In this document: positions 7,504 to 15,589 of the stretch, piece after piece | How the letters are laid out: each line of letters starts with the position of its first letter | How positions within the stretch are numbered: position 1 is the first letter of the stretch | Assembly: GCA_044359565.1 (NCBI GenBank) | Contig: JBIKLX010000019.1 | Location: forward strand, 1-28,024 | DNA length: 28,024 nt | From: VFMC01 sp044359565 | Lineage (GTDB): Bacteria; Actinomycetota; Acidimicrobiia; Acidimicrobiales; Ilumatobacteraceae | Reading direction: 5' to 3' | Translations under genes and position numbers: made by a program | The notes under the pieces: generated by a model | Seen by the model: the letters and a program-made list of their open reading frames with translations, nothing else | Databases searched by the model: none | What the model was told of the DNA's origin: nothing

Positions 7504-8456
7504 TCACCGTGCTGTGCGGCGGCGTGGGTGCCGCCCGATTCCTTCGCGCGTTACGCGGCGTGGTCGACCCTGCAGAGGTGGTGGGTGTCGTCAACACGGG
7601 CGACGACACGGAACTGCACGGGCTGTCGATCTCGCCCGACATCGACACGATCACCTACACCCTGGCCGGCGCCATCGACCCAGAGCGTGGCTGGGGCCTG
7701 GTCGACGAGACGTGGACGGCGATGGAGTCGCTCGCCCGGTATGCGGCGGTGCGGCCGGCCGGTTCGGTCGCGGCAGCCACATGGTTCAACCTCGGCGACC
7801 GCGACCTCGCCACCCACTTCTACCGCACCGCGCGCCTCGGTGAAGGTGCTTCGCTCGCCGCGGTGACCGCCGAGATCGCTGCGGCCTGGTCGGTGCCCGA
7901 GCGGCTCATACCGATGAGCGACGACCGGGTGGCCACCATGGTCACCCTCGTCAGTGGCGACACGGTGACTTTCCAGGAGTACTTCGTGAAGTTGCGCCAC
8001 GGTGAGCCGGTGGCCGCCATCGCGTTCAGCGGAGCCGACCGCGCCACGCTGCAACCGCACGCCGCGGCTGCGCTGCGCGATGCGCACACCGTGGTCATCG
8101 CCCCGTCGAACCCACTGGTGTCGATCGGGCCCATCCGGGCGCTGGCAGGGGTCGACGAACTGCTCCGCGCCCGACGCAACAGTGTCGTCGCCGTGTCGCC
8201 CATCGTCGGTGGCGCCGCGTTGAAGGGCCCGGCTGATCGGATGCTCGTCGAACTCGGCCACGAGGCCAGCGTGGTGGGTGTGGCCCGGCTCTACGCCGAC
8301 ATCGCCTCGGCGCTGGTGATCGACCCGGTCGACGAGCACCTCGCGCCTGCGGTCGCTGCAGCCGGTATGACGCCGGTGGTGGTGCCGTCGATCATGAGCT
8401 CACCCGAGGTTGCGGCGGAACTGGCCCGCGCCACGCTCGCTGCCACGGGGCGCTGA
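7500..8456 (+). CDS. cofD: CofD/FbiA: 2-phospho-L-lactate (phosphoenolpyruvate) transferase of F420 synthesis
   Basis: 318 aa. The enzyme joins the deazaflavin Fo to a phosphate-linked acid from a GDP- or GPP-activated donor, giving F420-0 or its dehydro form. Family marks are MITVLCGGVGAARFL at the N-terminus, NTGDDTELHGLSISPDIDT (32-50), the MSDDRVATMV segment and PSNPLVSIGPIRA, a conserved nucleotide/phosphate site. Length matches the family. ATG at 7500 overlaps the upstream stop by four bases. In Mycobacterium the homologue fbiA lies near a sugar pyrophosphorylase and rhamnose genes, as here. No fbiB/CofE partner follows: the next gene converges after 23 nt. So the F420 glutamate ligase must be encoded elsewhere. 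Confidence 0.92.
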   Translation: MITVLCGGVGAARFLRALRGVVDPAEVVGVVNTGDDTELHGLSISPDIDTITYTLAGAIDPERGWGLVDETWTAMESLARYAAVRPAGSVAAATWFNLGDRDLATHFYRTARLGEGASLAAVTAEIAAAWSVPERLIPMSDDRVATMVTLVSGDTVTFQEYFVKLRHGEPVAAIAFSGADRATLQPHAAAALRDAHTVVIAPSNPLVSIGPIRALAGVDELLRARRNSVVAVSPIVGGAALKGPADRMLVELGHEASVVGVARLYADIASALVIDPVDEHLAPAVAAAGMTPVVVPSIMSSPEVAAELARATLAATGR

Positions 8457-8479
8457 CGACCGGGCCACCAGCCGCAGAC

Positions 8480-9397
8480 CTAGCCGGTCGGGGCACTGTC
8501 GCTTACCGCGTGCAGGCCCTGATCGAGCGTGGTCCACGGCTCCCAGGTGAGGTGGATGCGGGCACGCGTGGGCGACACAGCCATCCGGGCGAGGCCTCCG
8601 TCGAGATGCGGCGACGGTCTCGGCACCCGCGCATCGGGGCCGGCAAGGGCTGTCCACAGGTCGCGCACGCTGGTGAGCCGACCGGTACCGATGTTCACCA
8701 CCAGGCCACTGCCGCGGCGCGTCGCCAGCATCAAGGCGTCGACGGCATCGTCGACGAACAGAAAGTCGCGGCTCTGTCGCCCGTCACCATGCAGCACCGG
8801 CAACTCGCCACGGAAGAGCGCTGCCGCGAACGCGGCCACCACCCCACCATCGGGTCGCTGGCGCGGGCCATACACCGACGTCATCGCCAATGCGGTGAAC
8901 TCGACCTGGTGCACGGTCCGATAACTGGCGAGCAGGTCGGCCACCGTGCGCACCACCACCCCGAACGAACCCACCGGCGCCCAGGCATGCCCTTCCTTCA
9001 CCGGCAGGTCGCGAGCGGCTACCTCGCCGTACAGCGCCCCGGCCGGCAGTGCCTTGACGACCTTGGAGACCCCGCCCAGCCGGGCTGCCTCGAGCACGGC
9101 GAACGTGCTGTGTACCGCACGGGCCAGATCGACCGGCTCGCGGCGGCCGGGCGGCGCCCAGCCGAGATGGACGATGACCTCGGGACGGCGCAGCGCCACC
9201 AGTGACGCGAACTCGTCGGCACAGGCATCGAGATGATGGATCTTCAGATCGCCGCCGGCGCTGCGCGCCGCAGCGAGGTTGGCCAGGGTACCGCTCGACA
9301 GATTGTCGACCACGTCGACAGTGTCGCCCTCGGCAAGCAGGCGATCGACGAGGTGCGAGCCGAGGAAGCCGGCACCGCCGATCACCATCACCCTCAC
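8480..9397 (-). CDS. NAD-dependent epimerase/dehydratase-like SDR with degenerate active site
   Basis: 305 aa, extended-SDR fold. VIGGAGFLGSHLVDRLL at residues 5-21 binds the dinucleotide and VDNLSSG follows at 30-36, as in UDP-glucose 4-epimerase relatives. SVYGPRQRPDGG and SRDFLFVDDAVDAL are further family marks. The usual Ser and YxxxK are absent: KALPAGALYG stands where SS..aYG is expected, and PVGSFG (141-146) replaces PYGxxK, so Tyr and Lys become Val142 and Gly146. The frame is uninterrupted, so this looks like divergence rather than a recent frameshift. It may bind a nucleotide sugar without classic catalysis, or use other residues. Its GTG overlaps the upstream stop as GTGA, indicating coupling to the pyrophosphorylase gene. 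Confidence 0.8.
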   Translation of the reverse strand: MRVMVIGGAGFLGSHLVDRLLAEGDTVDVVDNLSSGTLANLAAARSAGGDLKIHHLDACADEFASLVALRRPEVIVHLGWAPPGRREPVDLARAVHSTFAVLEAARLGGVSKVVKALPAGALYGEVAARDLPVKEGHAWAPVGSFGVVVRTVADLLASYRTVHQVEFTALAMTSVYGPRQRPDGGVVAAFAAALFRGELPVLHGDGRQSRDFLFVDDAVDALMLATRRGSGLVVNIGTGRLTSVRDLWTALAGPDARVPRPSPHLDGGLARMAVSPTRARIHLTWEPWTTLDQGLHAVSDSAPTG

Positions 9398-10389
9398 GGC
9401 GACGGTCGGCGTTCGCCCGTGACGACTTCACCGGGGCCGACCAAGGCGTCGGCACCGATGACGCAGTCGATGACGCTGGCCGAGGCCGACACCCGACCCA
9501 TCACCACCGAGCCCACCACCTCGGCGTCAGCATCGACCACAGCTCCGCCGAGCAGCACCGACCGCACCACCCGAGCCCGTGGGCCCACCGTGACACCGGC
9601 TGCGACGATCGACGTGTCGACCACCGCTGACGGGTGCACGGTGGCTCCGGGCGCCAGGCCCTCGCACCGGTCGTGCGGGCGATGCCCGTCGAGCAGGTCA
9701 AGGTTTGCCGCCAGATAGAGGTCGGGCTTGCCGGTGTCGATCCAGTAGTCGTCGGTGGCCAGGGCGAACAAGCCCCCACTCGCCACCACCGCCGGAAAGG
9801 TCGAGCGCTCGATCGACACCTTCTCGCCCACTGGGATACGGGCCAGCACACTGGGTTCGAGCACATAGGTGCCGGCGTTCACCAGGTTGCTGGGCTCGGT
9901 GCCCGGGGCCGGCTTCTCGACGAACCGCTCTACCCGCCCGTCGCCGTCGAGCGCCACCACACCGAACGCCGATGGGTCGTCGACAGCGATGAGGTGCACG
10001 GTGGCCTCGGCACCCCGGTCGCGATGGAACGCCACGAGACGGCTCACGTCGAGGTCGGTGAGTACATCGCCGTTGGCCACGATGAACGTGTCGTCGATAC
10101 CCGCAGCATCGGCCGCGAACCGGATGGCGCCTGCGGTGTCGAGCGGTTCGGGTTCGACGGCGTAGTGCAGGCGTGCACCGGCGCACACGCCGGCCGGGAA
10201 CGCCTCGACGAAGGGTTCGGGCTTGAAACCAAGCGCCAGGGTGACGTCGGTGACACCGCCACGCACGAGGTTGGCGACGAGCCGCTCGATGATGGGCACG
10301 TGACCCACCGGGAGCATCGGCTTGGGCACGCTGTAGGTGAGCGGTCGCAGTCGGGTACCGAACCCTCCGACGAGCACCACTGCGCGCAT
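9394..10389 (-). CDS. Sugar-1-phosphate nucleotidyltransferase (mannose-1-phosphate guanylyltransferase type)
   Basis: 331 aa. Residues 1-235 form the nucleotidyltransferase domain: VLVGGFGTRLRPLTYSVPKPMLPVG is the nucleotide/phosphate signature, ANGDVLTD the metal-binding Asp region, FVEKP and NAGTYVLEP the sugar-binding segments. From about 245 on, hexapeptide repeats (GATVHPSAVVDTSIVAAGV) form a left-handed beta-helix. This architecture matches actinobacterial proteins annotated ManB/ManC or RmlA2, which make GDP-mannose or a related NDP-sugar; sequence alone does not settle the substrate. GDP-mannose would supply the Gmd enzyme in this window. The ATG overlaps the upstream stop by one base (TGATG) and its own stop overlaps the next start, so it sits in the middle of a tightly coupled operon. 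Confidence 0.88.
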   Translation of the reverse strand: MRAVVLVGGFGTRLRPLTYSVPKPMLPVGHVPIIERLVANLVRGGVTDVTLALGFKPEPFVEAFPAGVCAGARLHYAVEPEPLDTAGAIRFAADAAGIDDTFIVANGDVLTDLDVSRLVAFHRDRGAEATVHLIAVDDPSAFGVVALDGDGRVERFVEKPAPGTEPSNLVNAGTYVLEPSVLARIPVGEKVSIERSTFPAVVASGGLFALATDDYWIDTGKPDLYLAANLDLLDGHRPHDRCEGLAPGATVHPSAVVDTSIVAAGVTVGPRARVVRSVLLGGAVVDADAEVVGSVVMGRVSASASVIDCVIGADALVGPGEVVTGERRPSP

Positions 10390-11180
10390 CAGCCGCCGGT
10401 CGTGCTGGTAGCCGCCGTCGTCTCAGTGGCAGCAGTGGTATCGGTGGCAGCCGTAGTGGACGGGCCGGGCACGTTGCCACCATCGACCGCGCCGAGGGCG
10501 GGCAGCTCGCTAGCCCACGGCGGCATGGCGACCTCGGTGTCCTTCGGCACGACGGCGATGACGAACACCATGCCGTCCTGCTTCAGGCGCACCGAGTTCA
10601 GGTCGGTGATATAGGTCTGACCCTTACCCGTGTCGGCGTAGTTGTCCCAGGCCACCACCTTCACCGTGACGTCCTTACCGTTGCACTGGTAGCCGTCAAC
10701 ATCGAACACATCGCCACCTTGGTCGGCGGGCAGCTCGAGCCGGGTGTCGGAGAGTTCAACGTCGTACACGTCGAGGAACACACCCAGCACAGCCCGGTCG
10801 CCGACGGCCTTCGCGCTGTAGGGGTGCCAGTGGATGACGCCGTCGTCGTGGCTGTGAATACCGGTGGTAGCAAACGCGTCGCTCGCCAGCGTGCCGTCCG
10901 CGTTCTGCTCCTCCTTGGCACCACTCAGCTTCGGCAGCCAGCCGTCGCACACGTACATGCCATAGGCGGCGTGCCAGTGATCGCCCACCTGCGGCGGGGC
11001 GGTACCCGGATCGGGGCGGCTCTGGCGGGCGTAGATGATGACCACCAGACCCACCAGCAACACGGCGAGCACAATGGCCGGGAACAGGGTGCCGCCCTGG
11101 AAGCGGACCTTCTTGCCACGGTCGCGCTGGGCGAGCTTGGCGACCTTCTTGGCAGAAGCGGACGATGAGGACGTAGCCAC
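10389..11180 (-). CDS. Membrane-anchored His-rich extracytoplasmic protein, unknown function
   Basis: 263 aa; I do not recognise a named family. A basic N-terminus (KK..K...RDRGKK) leads to a single span at about 31-50, giving an N-in, C-out protein. The outer domain holds paired histidines, HWH at 68-70, HSH at 109-111, HWH at 117-119, plus C78 and C166, an arrangement that suggests metal binding or a cupin-like site. The end is low-complexity: TTAATD, TTAATE, TTAATS, TTGG (242-263), perhaps a wall-spanning or glycosylated tail. GTG at 11180 is the chosen start. Its stop shares one base with the ATG of the pyrophosphorylase gene, and 42 nt separate it from the upstream glycosyltransferase, so it is probably co-made with glycan enzymes. 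A scaffold, sensor or modifying enzyme are all possible. Confidence 0.75.
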   Translation of the reverse strand: MATSSSSASAKKVAKLAQRDRGKKVRFQGGTLFPAIVLAVLLVGLVVIIYARQSRPDPGTAPPQVGDHWHAAYGMYVCDGWLPKLSGAKEEQNADGTLASDAFATTGIHSHDDGVIHWHPYSAKAVGDRAVLGVFLDVYDVELSDTRLELPADQGGDVFDVDGYQCNGKDVTVKVVAWDNYADTGKGQTYITDLNSVRLKQDGMVFVIAVVPKDTEVAMPPWASELPALGAVDGGNVPGPSTTAATDTTAATETTAATSTTGG

Positions 11181-11222
11181 GAGGATGAGAGGCTATCGCT
11201 TCGTCATGGCGAAGGGACGGCA

Positions 11223-12440
11223 TCAGAGGCGTTCGATGAGCGTCGCATAGGCCTGGGCCACCGCCCGGGGCGATGCGGCCTGCTCGACCCAGCGGCGGGC
11301 CGCCTCGCCCTGTGCAGCCAGGGCCGCCGCGTCGGCCAGCATCGACCGGAGGGCGTCGACGAACGCCGGCAGATCGTCGGGTGGCACCACCCGGCCGCCA
11401 CCCGAGGCGGCCAGCATGCGCGGCACCTCGGTGTCGGGGTCGATGGCCGCCAGCACGGGGCGGCCAGCGGCGAGGATGGAGTAGGTCTTCGATGGCACGC
11501 TCACCGCACCGAGGCCCGCCTTCAGCGGCACCAGGTGCAGATCGGCCGATGCCAGCACCTCGGGCAGGCGCTCCTTGGGTTGGTAACCCACGAAGCGCAC
11601 ATTGGCGAGGTCCGCCGCCGCCAACTCGAGCGACGGACGGGCGGCGCCGTCGCCGTTCACCACGAACGTCACCTCGGGCAACTCGCGGGCGGCACCGACG
11701 ACGAGGTCGAGCGACTGCGAGAACCCGACGTTGCCGGCGTACATCACCACCGGTTCCGCACCGATGCCCAGTTCGGTGCGGTAGGCGGTCATCCGGTCGA
11801 GTGGCCTGATGAACTCGGTGTCGACGAAGTTGGGGATGACGTGCACCCGGTGCCGCTTCGGCGGTCGCATCTTGGCTGCCACGTTGTCGCGCAGATCGTC
11901 GCTGAGCACGGTGACGGCCGCCGAGCGGCGATAACTCACCCGCTCGAGCCAACGGGCGACCGCGATGATCCACCGGTTGGTGATGGCCCCGGTCTGCACG
12001 GCGGCATCGGGGAAGACGTCCTGGATGTTGAACACCAGCGGCCCTCGGCGCACCAGATGGGTGACCCATCCGGTGAGGCCCAGTGTGAGCGGCGGCGACA
12101 TCGCCACGACCGCGTCGACCCGACCCCCACCCAGTGAGGCGAGGCCGGTGAGCAGCGAGAACCCGACGAACCCGAAGGCCCGCCGCAGCAGATTCCGCTT
12201 GTCGTTGCCGGGGAACGGGTTCACCCGGATGATCGAGCCCCACGGCGTGGTCTCGCGCTGCACCCAGCGACCCTCCCAGCCCGACTCGATGCGGTGGGCC
12301 CGGTACCACGGCAGCGCCGTCACCACGTGCACCTCGTGACCGAGCGCCACCAGCTCGGCAACGATGCGCGTCATCACCTCACCCGTCGGGGCGGTGTCGG
12401 GGGCGAAGTGCGGGCAGAGCACCGCCAGGCGCAACGCCAT
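11223..12440 (-). CDS. Family 4 glycosyltransferase, WbuB/WcaI-like
   Basis: 405 aa GT-B enzyme. LCPHFAPDTAPTGEVMTRIVAEL at the N-terminus and the VVTALPWYRAHRI segment resemble WbuB-type transferases that add deoxysugars such as fucosamine to lipid-linked O-unit precursors. FNIQDVFPDAAVQTG near 138-152, VIPNFVDTEFIRP near 222 and MYAGNVGFSQSLDLVVGAA are characteristic, as is PSKTYSILAAGRPVLA, which takes the place of the usual E-x7-E motif in this subgroup. Two hydrophobic stretches near 88-102 and 112-130 suggest membrane association. Its ATG shares one base with the previous gene's stop (TGATG at 12438-12442), so translation is coupled. The exact sugar is unknown. Confidence 0.88.
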   Translation of the reverse strand: MALRLAVLCPHFAPDTAPTGEVMTRIVAELVALGHEVHVVTALPWYRAHRIESGWEGRWVQRETTPWGSIIRVNPFPGNDKRNLLRRAFGFVGFSLLTGLASLGGGRVDAVVAMSPPLTLGLTGWVTHLVRRGPLVFNIQDVFPDAAVQTGAITNRWIIAVARWLERVSYRRSAAVTVLSDDLRDNVAAKMRPPKRHRVHVIPNFVDTEFIRPLDRMTAYRTELGIGAEPVVMYAGNVGFSQSLDLVVGAARELPEVTFVVNGDGAARPSLELAAADLANVRFVGYQPKERLPEVLASADLHLVPLKAGLGAVSVPSKTYSILAAGRPVLAAIDPDTEVPRMLAASGGGRVVPPDDLPAFVDALRSMLADAAALAAQGEAARRWVEQAASPRAVAQAYATLIERL

Positions 12441-13549
12441 CAGGCGAGCACCTCGTCGTACACGGCGGCGATGGCCTCACCCGAGCGACGCGCGGTGAAC
12501 TCGGCGACACGCGCCAGTCCGGCGGCCACGAGCTCAGTGCGGCGCCGGGCAACGGTGTCGAGCGCGCCCGCCCACGCCTCGTGCTCGAGTGGCAGCACCA
12601 CGGCCGCGTCGCCGGCCACCTCGGGCAGGCAGGTGGCATCGCTGCACACGATCGGCGCACCCAGTGCCATCGCCTCGATGAGCGGCGCGCCGAACCCCTC
12701 GTAGCTGCTGGGGAACACCAGCGCCTCGGCCATCGCGATGAGCCCGTTCCGGTCGGCGTCGCTGACCCGGCCGGGCCGGACGATGCGCCCGGCCACCTGC
12801 GGGCCGGCGGCGGCGATGGCGGCGTCGAGGCCATCGGCGGCGAGGCCGCGGCCACCGATCAGTACCAGCCGCAGGTCGTCGTCGGCCCAGTGGCGGGAAA
12901 GCATCTCCACCAAGAAGGTGTGGTTCTTGTGTGGCGCCGTCATCGCCGGGTACACCAGCACACGCGAGTCGCCCAGCGCGAACCGGTGGCGCAGCTCGTC
13001 GGCGGGGGTGACCGCGTGGGCTAGGTCCGACTCGAATCCGTGCGGCACCACCATCACCCGCTCGGGCGCGATGCCGAGGTGCTCGACAACGCTTGTACGC
13101 ACGTACGCACTCGGCACCGCCACCCGCGCGGCGCGGCGCGCCGAGCCGGGAATCATCGCGTCGAGGTAGCGACGCTTCACGGTCGTGAAGTACTGCGGCA
13201 ACGTGCGGTACTGGAGGTCGTGGATGGTCAGCACATAGGGCCGGCGAGCATTGCGGGGTGCGGTGCCGCCGCCGTGGTGCACCACATCGAGGCCTGCAGT
13301 CTGCGAACGCAGCCACGAATGCTCGTGCAGCACCCTGCGGCTGCGTCGCTCGGCACCCGCCGGTGCAGTGACGAGCGTGCAGTCGGCAAAGCGCTGGGCG
13401 TAGTGCTCGATGAACGCGGCCGGCGCGTACAGCGTGAGGTCGATGTCGGGACGCGCTTCACGCACGCCCAGCAGCTGCCGGACGAGGTACTGCTCTGAGC
13501 CACCCACTGCGCCCGGCAGGCACCACAGCAGGTTCACTCCCACGCGCAC
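12440..13549 (-). CDS. Family 4 glycosyltransferase
   Basis: 369 aa, GT-B fold. GVNLLWCLPGAVGGSEQYLVRQL at the N-terminus contains the glycine-rich acceptor-side loop; TIHDLQYRTLPQYFT near 139 is common in GT4 mannosyl/rhamnosyltransferases. YPAMTAPHKNHTFLVEML is the donor-phosphate segment and SSYEGFGAPLIEAM carries a full E-x7-E motif. GTG at 13549 is selected because GAGGGG lies ten bases upstream and homology begins there; an open frame continuing upstream to 13708 overlaps the preceding gene and shows no family similarity. It is the second of three consecutive GT4 genes and likely adds one residue of the repeat. Donor and linkage cannot be read. Confidence 0.88.
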   Translation of the reverse strand: MRVGVNLLWCLPGAVGGSEQYLVRQLLGVREARPDIDLTLYAPAAFIEHYAQRFADCTLVTAPAGAERRSRRVLHEHSWLRSQTAGLDVVHHGGGTAPRNARRPYVLTIHDLQYRTLPQYFTTVKRRYLDAMIPGSARRAARVAVPSAYVRTSVVEHLGIAPERVMVVPHGFESDLAHAVTPADELRHRFALGDSRVLVYPAMTAPHKNHTFLVEMLSRHWADDDLRLVLIGGRGLAADGLDAAIAAAGPQVAGRIVRPGRVSDADRNGLIAMAEALVFPSSYEGFGAPLIEAMALGAPIVCSDATCLPEVAGDAAVVLPLEHEAWAGALDTVARRRTELVAAGLARVAEFTARRSGEAIAAVYDEVLA

Positions 13550-13562
13550 GGCCAGCCGCCCC

Positions 13563-14645
13563 TCAGCCGACGAGCTCGCGGTAGGCGGCGGCCGTGAGGG
13601 CGGCGGTGCGCGCCCAGCTGCGGCGTTGGGCGCGGGCCAGGCCCTTGGCGCGCAACTCGTTGGTGCGCCGGAGGGCATCGACGATGCCGCGAGCAATGTC
13701 AGTGGCATCCAGCGGGTCGACGAGCACGGCGGCGAGCCCGGCCGTCTCCTCGGTAGCCGTGCCCTCGCTGGTGACTACAGGCGTGCCCTGCGCCATCGCC
13801 TCTAGCACGGGCAGCCCGTACCCCTCGCGCTCGCTCGGGTAGCAGAACACTGCCGCACCGGCGTAGAGAGCGCCGAGGTCGTCGGCCGGCACGAACCCGA
13901 GGAACCGCACATCGGCCGTGGTGTCGGCATCGATGTCGATATCGCCCCATCCCTCGGCCCCCGCGACGATGAGCGGCAGTGGGTCGTCGAGCATGGCCAC
14001 CGCGTCGACCAGACGACGCAGGTTCTTGCGCGGCTCGACCGTGCCGACGAACAGCAGGTACCGCTCCGGCAAGCTGTAGAACACGCGCACCCGGGCCACA
14101 TCATCGGCCGGCGCGCGCTCGATGTCGACACCCAGCGGCACGAGCCGCAGGCGCTCGGCGCCGATACCGAGAGCAGCGACATCGTCGAAGGTGGCCTGAC
14201 TGCTGCACAGCACCAGGTCGGCCTTGCGCTTGATCATCTCGAGGCTGTCGCGGAACACTCGGTTGCCGTGGCGGGTGAAGTGCTCGGGCTCGTGGATGAA
14301 CGCCACATCGTGAAGAGTGACCACCAGCGGAGCATCGGTGGGGCATGGGATGAGGCCGGTGGCATGGGTGACGTCGACCCGGCCGGTGGCCCGCTCGACC
14401 TTGGGCCAGCCCATCCGCAGCCAGGTCTCGTACAGCCACGGTGTGGCGAGCGGGAGGTGTGCGATGGGGATGGTGGGCATCCACGGATCGTCGGGCAAGC
14501 GCGCGTGGCGGCCCGCCACGCCGATGAGGCGGATGTCGTCTTGCTCCTCCATTGCCTCGGCAACCCTGAGGGCCGCCACCGCGGTACCCCCGGGGACGCG
14601 ATGCCAGCACTGCTCGAGGGTGTAGGCGACGCGCACGGTGCCCAT
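13563..14645 (-). CDS. Family 4 glycosyltransferase, first gene of the leftward glycan operon
   Basis: 360 aa GT-B enzyme. TLEQCWHRVPGGTAVAALRVAEAM gives the N-terminal loop, VVTLHDVAFIHEPEHFTRHG the acceptor region, LLFVGTVEPRKNLRRLVDA the donor-phosphate segment, and SEREGYGLPVLEAMAQGTPVV the E-x7-E motif. It resembles GT4 mannosyltransferases of actinobacteria but the sugar is not certain. ATG at 14645 lies 30 nt from the divergent ferritin-like gene, with a -10-like TACCTT between them. The next gene begins 13 nt after its stop. Thirteen kilobase-scale neighbours on both sides are surface-glycan genes, which fits a role in the same polymer. Confidence 0.88.
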   Translation of the reverse strand: MGTVRVAYTLEQCWHRVPGGTAVAALRVAEAMEEQDDIRLIGVAGRHARLPDDPWMPTIPIAHLPLATPWLYETWLRMGWPKVERATGRVDVTHATGLIPCPTDAPLVVTLHDVAFIHEPEHFTRHGNRVFRDSLEMIKRKADLVLCSSQATFDDVAALGIGAERLRLVPLGVDIERAPADDVARVRVFYSLPERYLLFVGTVEPRKNLRRLVDAVAMLDDPLPLIVAGAEGWGDIDIDADTTADVRFLGFVPADDLGALYAGAAVFCYPSEREGYGLPVLEAMAQGTPVVTSEGTATEETAGLAAVLVDPLDATDIARGIVDALRRTNELRAKGLARAQRRSWARTAALTAAAYRELVG

Positions 14646-14659
14646 TGTGCCGGTTCAGG

Positions 14660-14669
14660 AAGGTACTCT
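14660..14669. promoter_or_regulatory. Overlapping divergent -10 elements
   Basis: Within the 30-nt gap between divergent starts, TACTCT (14664-14669, plus) ends six bases before the ATG at 14676, and TACCTT (14665-14660, minus) ends 14 bases before the ATG at 14645. The two hexamers share the TA pair at 14664-14665. Such symmetric sites are known to fire in both directions in bacteria. It would give the ferritin-like gene a leaderless message. Confidence 0.45.
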
Positions 14670-14675
14670 CCGTGC

Positions 14676-15470
14676 ATGCGCACCCAACTCCCGCCCACGG
14701 CGCTCGCCCGCGACGAACGGTTCAACCGCATCACCACCGCCGAGCGCTTCGCCGACCAGCGCCCCAATGGCGCAGGCGACGACCGCCGGATGGACCCGGC
14801 CAGCGCCGAGTGCGCCGATCGCGCCCGCCGCCAGATGCACGGCATCTTCGTCGGCGAGATCCAGGCGCTCGAGGGCGCCGGCCGCACGGCGTTCGACTAC
14901 ACCACCGACGAGACCCCGTTCGCGATGAAGCTCGACATGGCCCGCCAGTGCTGGGACGAGGCCCGTCATGTCGAGATCAGCATCAAGCTCGGCGACCACA
15001 TGGGTACCGACATCGGCGAGTACAGCGAGGCCGTCACCCTGTTCGAAGCCGCCTGCCACCCCGACCCGGTGTTCCGCCTCGCCGGTGTGAACCGTGCGCT
15101 CGAGGGCCTGGCCATCGATGTGTTCACCACCATGCGCGACTTCGCCGCCGAGATGAACGACGACACGCTGTGGTTCGCCGAGGACTGGATGCTGGCCGAC
15201 GAGGTGACCCACGTGAAGATGGGCAGCACCTGGCTGCGCGAGGTCACCAAGAACGACACCGAGCGCCAGAAGCAGGCCCTCGAGTTCCAGCGCACCGTCG
15301 ACGGGCTGTTCAACTTCCGCGGCATCCGCGGCGAGACCCGCGAGTCGGCCATCGTGCTGGCCCGCAAGTTCCGCGAGATGGCCGGGTTCGACACCACCGA
15401 GATCGACGAGATCGCGGCCATGGCCGAGGCCCAGCGCGCCGAGCGCCTCGCCACCGCCAGCGCCTACTGA
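14676..15470 (+). CDS. Ferritin-like diiron protein (DUF455-type)
   Basis: 264 aa, helical. Carboxylate/His ligands of a four-helix diiron site are all visible: E61 or E66 in GEIQALEGAGR, E95-A-R-H98 in DEARHVE, E143 in ALEGLAID, and E176-V-T-H179 in DEVTHVK. The spacing matches the ferritin-like E...ExxH...E...ExxH pattern seen in DUF455, MiaE-like and rubrerythrin-related oxygen-activating enzymes. The exact reaction is unknown. The ATG at 14676 is preferred because a TACTCT hexamer ends six bases upstream; an in-frame extension back to 14268 lies antisense in the glycosyltransferase gene and is not plausible. No obvious link to the glycan genes is seen. It is followed by the left arm of an inverted repeat structure. 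Confidence 0.82.
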   Translation: MRTQLPPTALARDERFNRITTAERFADQRPNGAGDDRRMDPASAECADRARRQMHGIFVGEIQALEGAGRTAFDYTTDETPFAMKLDMARQCWDEARHVEISIKLGDHMGTDIGEYSEAVTLFEAACHPDPVFRLAGVNRALEGLAIDVFTTMRDFAAEMNDDTLWFAEDWMLADEVTHVKMGSTWLREVTKNDTERQKQALEFQRTVDGLFNFRGIRGETRESAIVLARKFREMAGFDTTEIDEIAAMAEAQRAERLATASAY

Positions 15471-15474
15471 CCCC

Positions 15475-15556
15475 CACCCGAGTCCCCGGCGCTCACCCGA
15501 GTCCCCGGCGCCCACCCGAGGGTTGTGTGCACCCCAGGCGGGCAGAAAACCCTCGG
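15475..15556. repeat. Left arm of inverted repeat bracket: two 19-bp repeats plus hairpin
   Basis: Two 19-bp units (15475-15493 and 15494-15512, one mismatch, CACCCGAGTCCCCGGCGCT/C) lead into an imperfect hairpin at 15516-15556 with nine-pair outer arms (CCGAGGGTT/AACCCTCGG). The hairpin and its flank match, in reverse complement, the element at 16241-16340, with about two mismatches over the 43-bp hairpin. No T tract follows, so this is not a classic intrinsic terminator. Confidence 0.8.
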
Positions 15557-15589
15557 ATCGCGGTCGAGCCGACGTGGAAGAGTGGCCCG

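Noticed and set aside
13550..13708. Extended start of the middle GT4 glycosyltransferase
   Set aside because: The extra residues overlap the previous gene and are Pro/Ala/Ser-rich with no family match; GTG at 13549 has an SD site.
15516..15556. Intrinsic terminator after the ferritin-like gene
   Set aside because: The hairpin is imperfect and no T-rich tract follows; its inverted partner across the GNAT gene points to a repeat element. A T-less actinobacterial terminator is not fully excluded.
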